Part shown: in pieces, positions 61,578 to 64,000 of the stretch
Layout of the letters: the number at the start of each line of letters is the position of its first letter
Position numbering within the stretch: position 1 is the stretch's first letter
Assembly (NCBI RefSeq): GCF_000524195.1
Contig: NW_020170443.1
Span: 84,535-148,534, forward strand
Source: Echinococcus granulosus
Taxonomy: Eukaryota; Platyhelminthes; Cestoda; Cyclophyllidea; Taeniidae
Direction of reading: 5' to 3'
Length of the DNA: 64,000 nt
Made by a program: the position numbers and the translations under genes
Notes under the pieces: generated by a model
Told to the model about the DNA's origin: nothing
The model's database searches: none
Seen by the model: only the letters and a program-made list of their open reading frames with translations

Positions 61578-64000
61578 CTAAAGGAAGAATCGCAAAGACC
61601 CCTATGGGGGCTTGATATTTCTATGGATCTAATTAACTTTATTACCTTACGGTGGTTCAAAGAAATGCGTTTCAATCACGTGCATTAACACCAGGTGGAA
61701 GACAATAAGCACTTGTTGTCCTTCACTGTGCATTCTAGGTCGTTCGATGTCTGACTGAATTATGATAGGAAGTGAGGTTGGAATCGCAAAGTGAGATAAG
61801 TGAACGAACATGTCACTGCCCATCCCCAAAACTATTCATTCTTTGCTACCAGCTGCAAATTTCTGGGCCGCGTACAACTTCATCCCTACTACGTAGACGT
61901 CGAACAGAGTTATTCGGTCTGAAGGTCTTGCTGAAATCTGGGCGAATTCTACTGAGGTCTGCCTAATCCTAGAAGTCTTTAGATGCAGTCAGGCTTGGTT
62001 AAACATTTGGAAGAAAAAAGTTCTTTTCGTATCTTCATGAGGAAGAAGGGGGAAAGGGAAGAGGTAGTACTTCTTCCTCGTCTTTATTTTCGCTTGGAGG
62101 ATAGTTTACCAAACCTTAAGTGATCATCATATCATATTGACATTAGCGCTATATAATAGACAATAGGCAGGGGCGATACTTCACATATAGGTAAAATTCA
62201 CAATAGACTTCTGTCTAGTTGTGAAAAAAGGTGTAGATTGCCTTAGCAATTAGTTTGCCTGATAAACTATTTTAAGAGACTATGACTGAGCTGTTTTACC
62301 TATACGATTTTAAAATTGAATTAAGTACTAATTCGACAAAACGCATTTCACCTGCAGAGAAAGTAATAAAATGGAAGGCTAGATAAAAAGCAAAGTCAAA
62401 AATCTTACTAGAAACGACTATGGTGTGAATAAAGTGAGCCACAGTGTGATGAATGAACTTAGAGTAGCAGGACCGAACAATAGGTGCCCGAGCTCAATTC
62501 CTTCCTGTAATCCGATTGGTCAGCGTGGCTGTGCACCTGAGGCACACCTACCTGCCAACATTTCCCCTTGTAATTTACACGTGGCCACAAATGTCGCACG
62601 GTGGTAAGTTACTTTTATGAATTACCTAACAGCAGCGTTAAAATTGGCAAATTAATTCAACACCATGTTTACTTGTGACAAGAGTGGTTAGAGAAGTGGT
62701 AACTGTTGCCACAGCAACGTGGTTTGACTTAAGGTAGCATATTGTATAGAATGGCAGAGGCGCTACGCGACCGCACATTGCCTCGGTGGTTTATTGAATT
62801 CTCTAAATGAATCTCATTCCTCATTTTTTTGTTCTCAAGTAATCAACACAAGTTCGATCTAAACGTGATCAGCCTTGAAGTCAATGTGGTTAAAGTGTCA
62901 TAATATGTAACTGCATTTCACTTACTCCTTCTTCCTTACATAACTACTTAATGAGAAAATTAATAGTGTGACAAATATGGAGCACTCTTTGTGCAAAATT
63001 TTAGTCAAGGCTACGAGGAAATGCCGCATTGACCCTGAAACTGAGTCTCGAACAAAGCATAATGCCAGATAAAGCGTTCTCAGGGTCCTTTTTTTCTTTT
63101 CCTTTCTCTACCAAGTGTTATTATTAGTTTAGAGCACAAGTCGTTGCTTTATGATCACGTTACGCTGTTCTTATAATGTCAACCCAATCTCCCACCATCG
63201 CGCGGGCACATGCATTGAGTGCAATCCAGGAAGGCAGCCTCCTCTACTTATATTTATTCAGTAGGACGTTTATTTTCCCAAACTTCTTGAACTCGCTCAG
63301 GAATCAGACAACCTTCAACCCCTGCTTATTTTCTTCAACCACGCATCTTAATTACTCGATTCGTCTCATTAAGCGGCTAAATTACCGGTTTCCAAACTAC
63401 TTTGATTTTCCATTTACTCGCCCATCTGTTGTTTTTTTTCGCTTAAAAAACTAGAAGATCGATGGTAGAATGCTCCTTGTGATTGAGTATTTTAATGTTA
63501 CTTCTGCTCTTTTTTGGCAGGCTCACTAGCCCTACTGCTTGGCGTGCGTAATATCGCCTCCATTAATGGTGGCCAATGATATGTGCTTTTTTGGGGGAGT
63601 GGAGAACGCTAATTCATCCCTTGAAGCACTTTTGCATTGTCGTCTGCGGATGTTACCGATTCACACCATTCCATTTAGCCACAGTCATAGATGTGTAAAT
63701 GGTGAAGTTATAATAAGCGGTTTTTGCAAAAAAAATTAGTGAAGGTAGATGTGAATGTTAGCAATCTAAAGTATAAACTTTTGCATAGCCGTAAAGTTAC
63801 CTTGTCACTCCTTATCTTTTGATTGCAACATGATTTGAACACTCGGACCGAATATTTTAAAAAATGTGTTAAGTGTAGATGGTGTCGTGGCAATTCAGTC
63901 TTCTATACAGCGTCTAGCATTTCAAACGTCTACGATTCATAATCCTAATATCTCCTCGATAACTTACTATGTGCTTGGGGTCCTTCAATCCTGGAACAAT
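61578..64000. other. right-hand flank, probably intron or spacer
   Basis: No exon was recognised on either strand. Because the exon ending at 61577 starts in phase 0 behind a clear TTCCTTTAG acceptor and is plainly internal, part of this interval is probably an intron of the TOGARAM gene. The plus-strand frame at 63176-63454 (92 codons) has no motif and low-complexity composition. Confidence 0.4.

Noticed and set aside
1..64000. CRISPR arrays, bacterial operons, insertion sequences or viral genes
   Set aside because: None of their hallmarks were seen. The window is spliced animal DNA throughout.

Overview
The window is eukaryotic. Its genes are split by GT-AG introns from about 37 bases to several kilobases, there is no operon-style Shine-Dalgarno organisation, and the recognisable proteins are animal families: a LIM-homeodomain factor, PRC1/MAP65, TOGARAM/crescerin, RMI2, NSUN5, TRMT10A and cytosolic ThrRS. 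Several features suggest a parasitic flatworm, plausibly a tapeworm, but this is inference: micro-introns, long gene-poor spacers, signal-less CAP (SCP/TAPS, VAL-like) proteins, and a gene pair laid out like a trans-spliced polycistron. No transposon with a recognisable reverse transcriptase or transposase, no CRISPR array and no complete tRNA or rRNA gene was seen.

Layout. 1-8.1 kb is a gene-poor flank. 8.2-10.3 kb (+) is a small three-exon LIM-homeobox gene behind a TATA-like box. 10.3-14.3 kb is intergenic with two copies of an interspersed repeat. 14.3-26.2 kb is a dense block of translation and RNA-modification genes: TRMT10A and NSUN5 on the minus strand, 128 bp apart, and ThrRS divergent on the plus strand. 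26.3-30.6 kb is intergenic and holds a diverged tandem duplication. 30.6-35.3 kb (-) is a PRC1/MAP65/Ase1 microtubule cross-linker. 37.9-44.5 kb holds two paralogous double-CAP genes arranged tail to tail. 45.4-47.8 kb (+) may hold an unrecognised gene. 48.5-49.1 kb (+) is an intronless RMI2-like OB-fold gene. 50.4-61.6 kb (-) is the 3' part of a TOGARAM/crescerin-type gene, whose 5' end is not recognised and probably lies beyond the right edge. The rest is spacer.

Exon models were built by hand from ORFs, splice dinucleotides and phase. For ThrRS, TRMT10A, NSUN5, PRC1, both CAP genes and LIM-HD, every junction keeps phase and the total is an exact multiple of three, giving 698, 342, 491, 532, 329, 334 and 265 residues. 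Family names come from remembered motif similarity, not from a database search.

Functionally the window mixes tRNA/rRNA maturation and aminoacylation (TRMT10A, NSUN5, ThrRS), microtubule biology (PRC1, TOGARAM), genome stability (RMI2), developmental transcription (LIM-HD) and CAP proteins.
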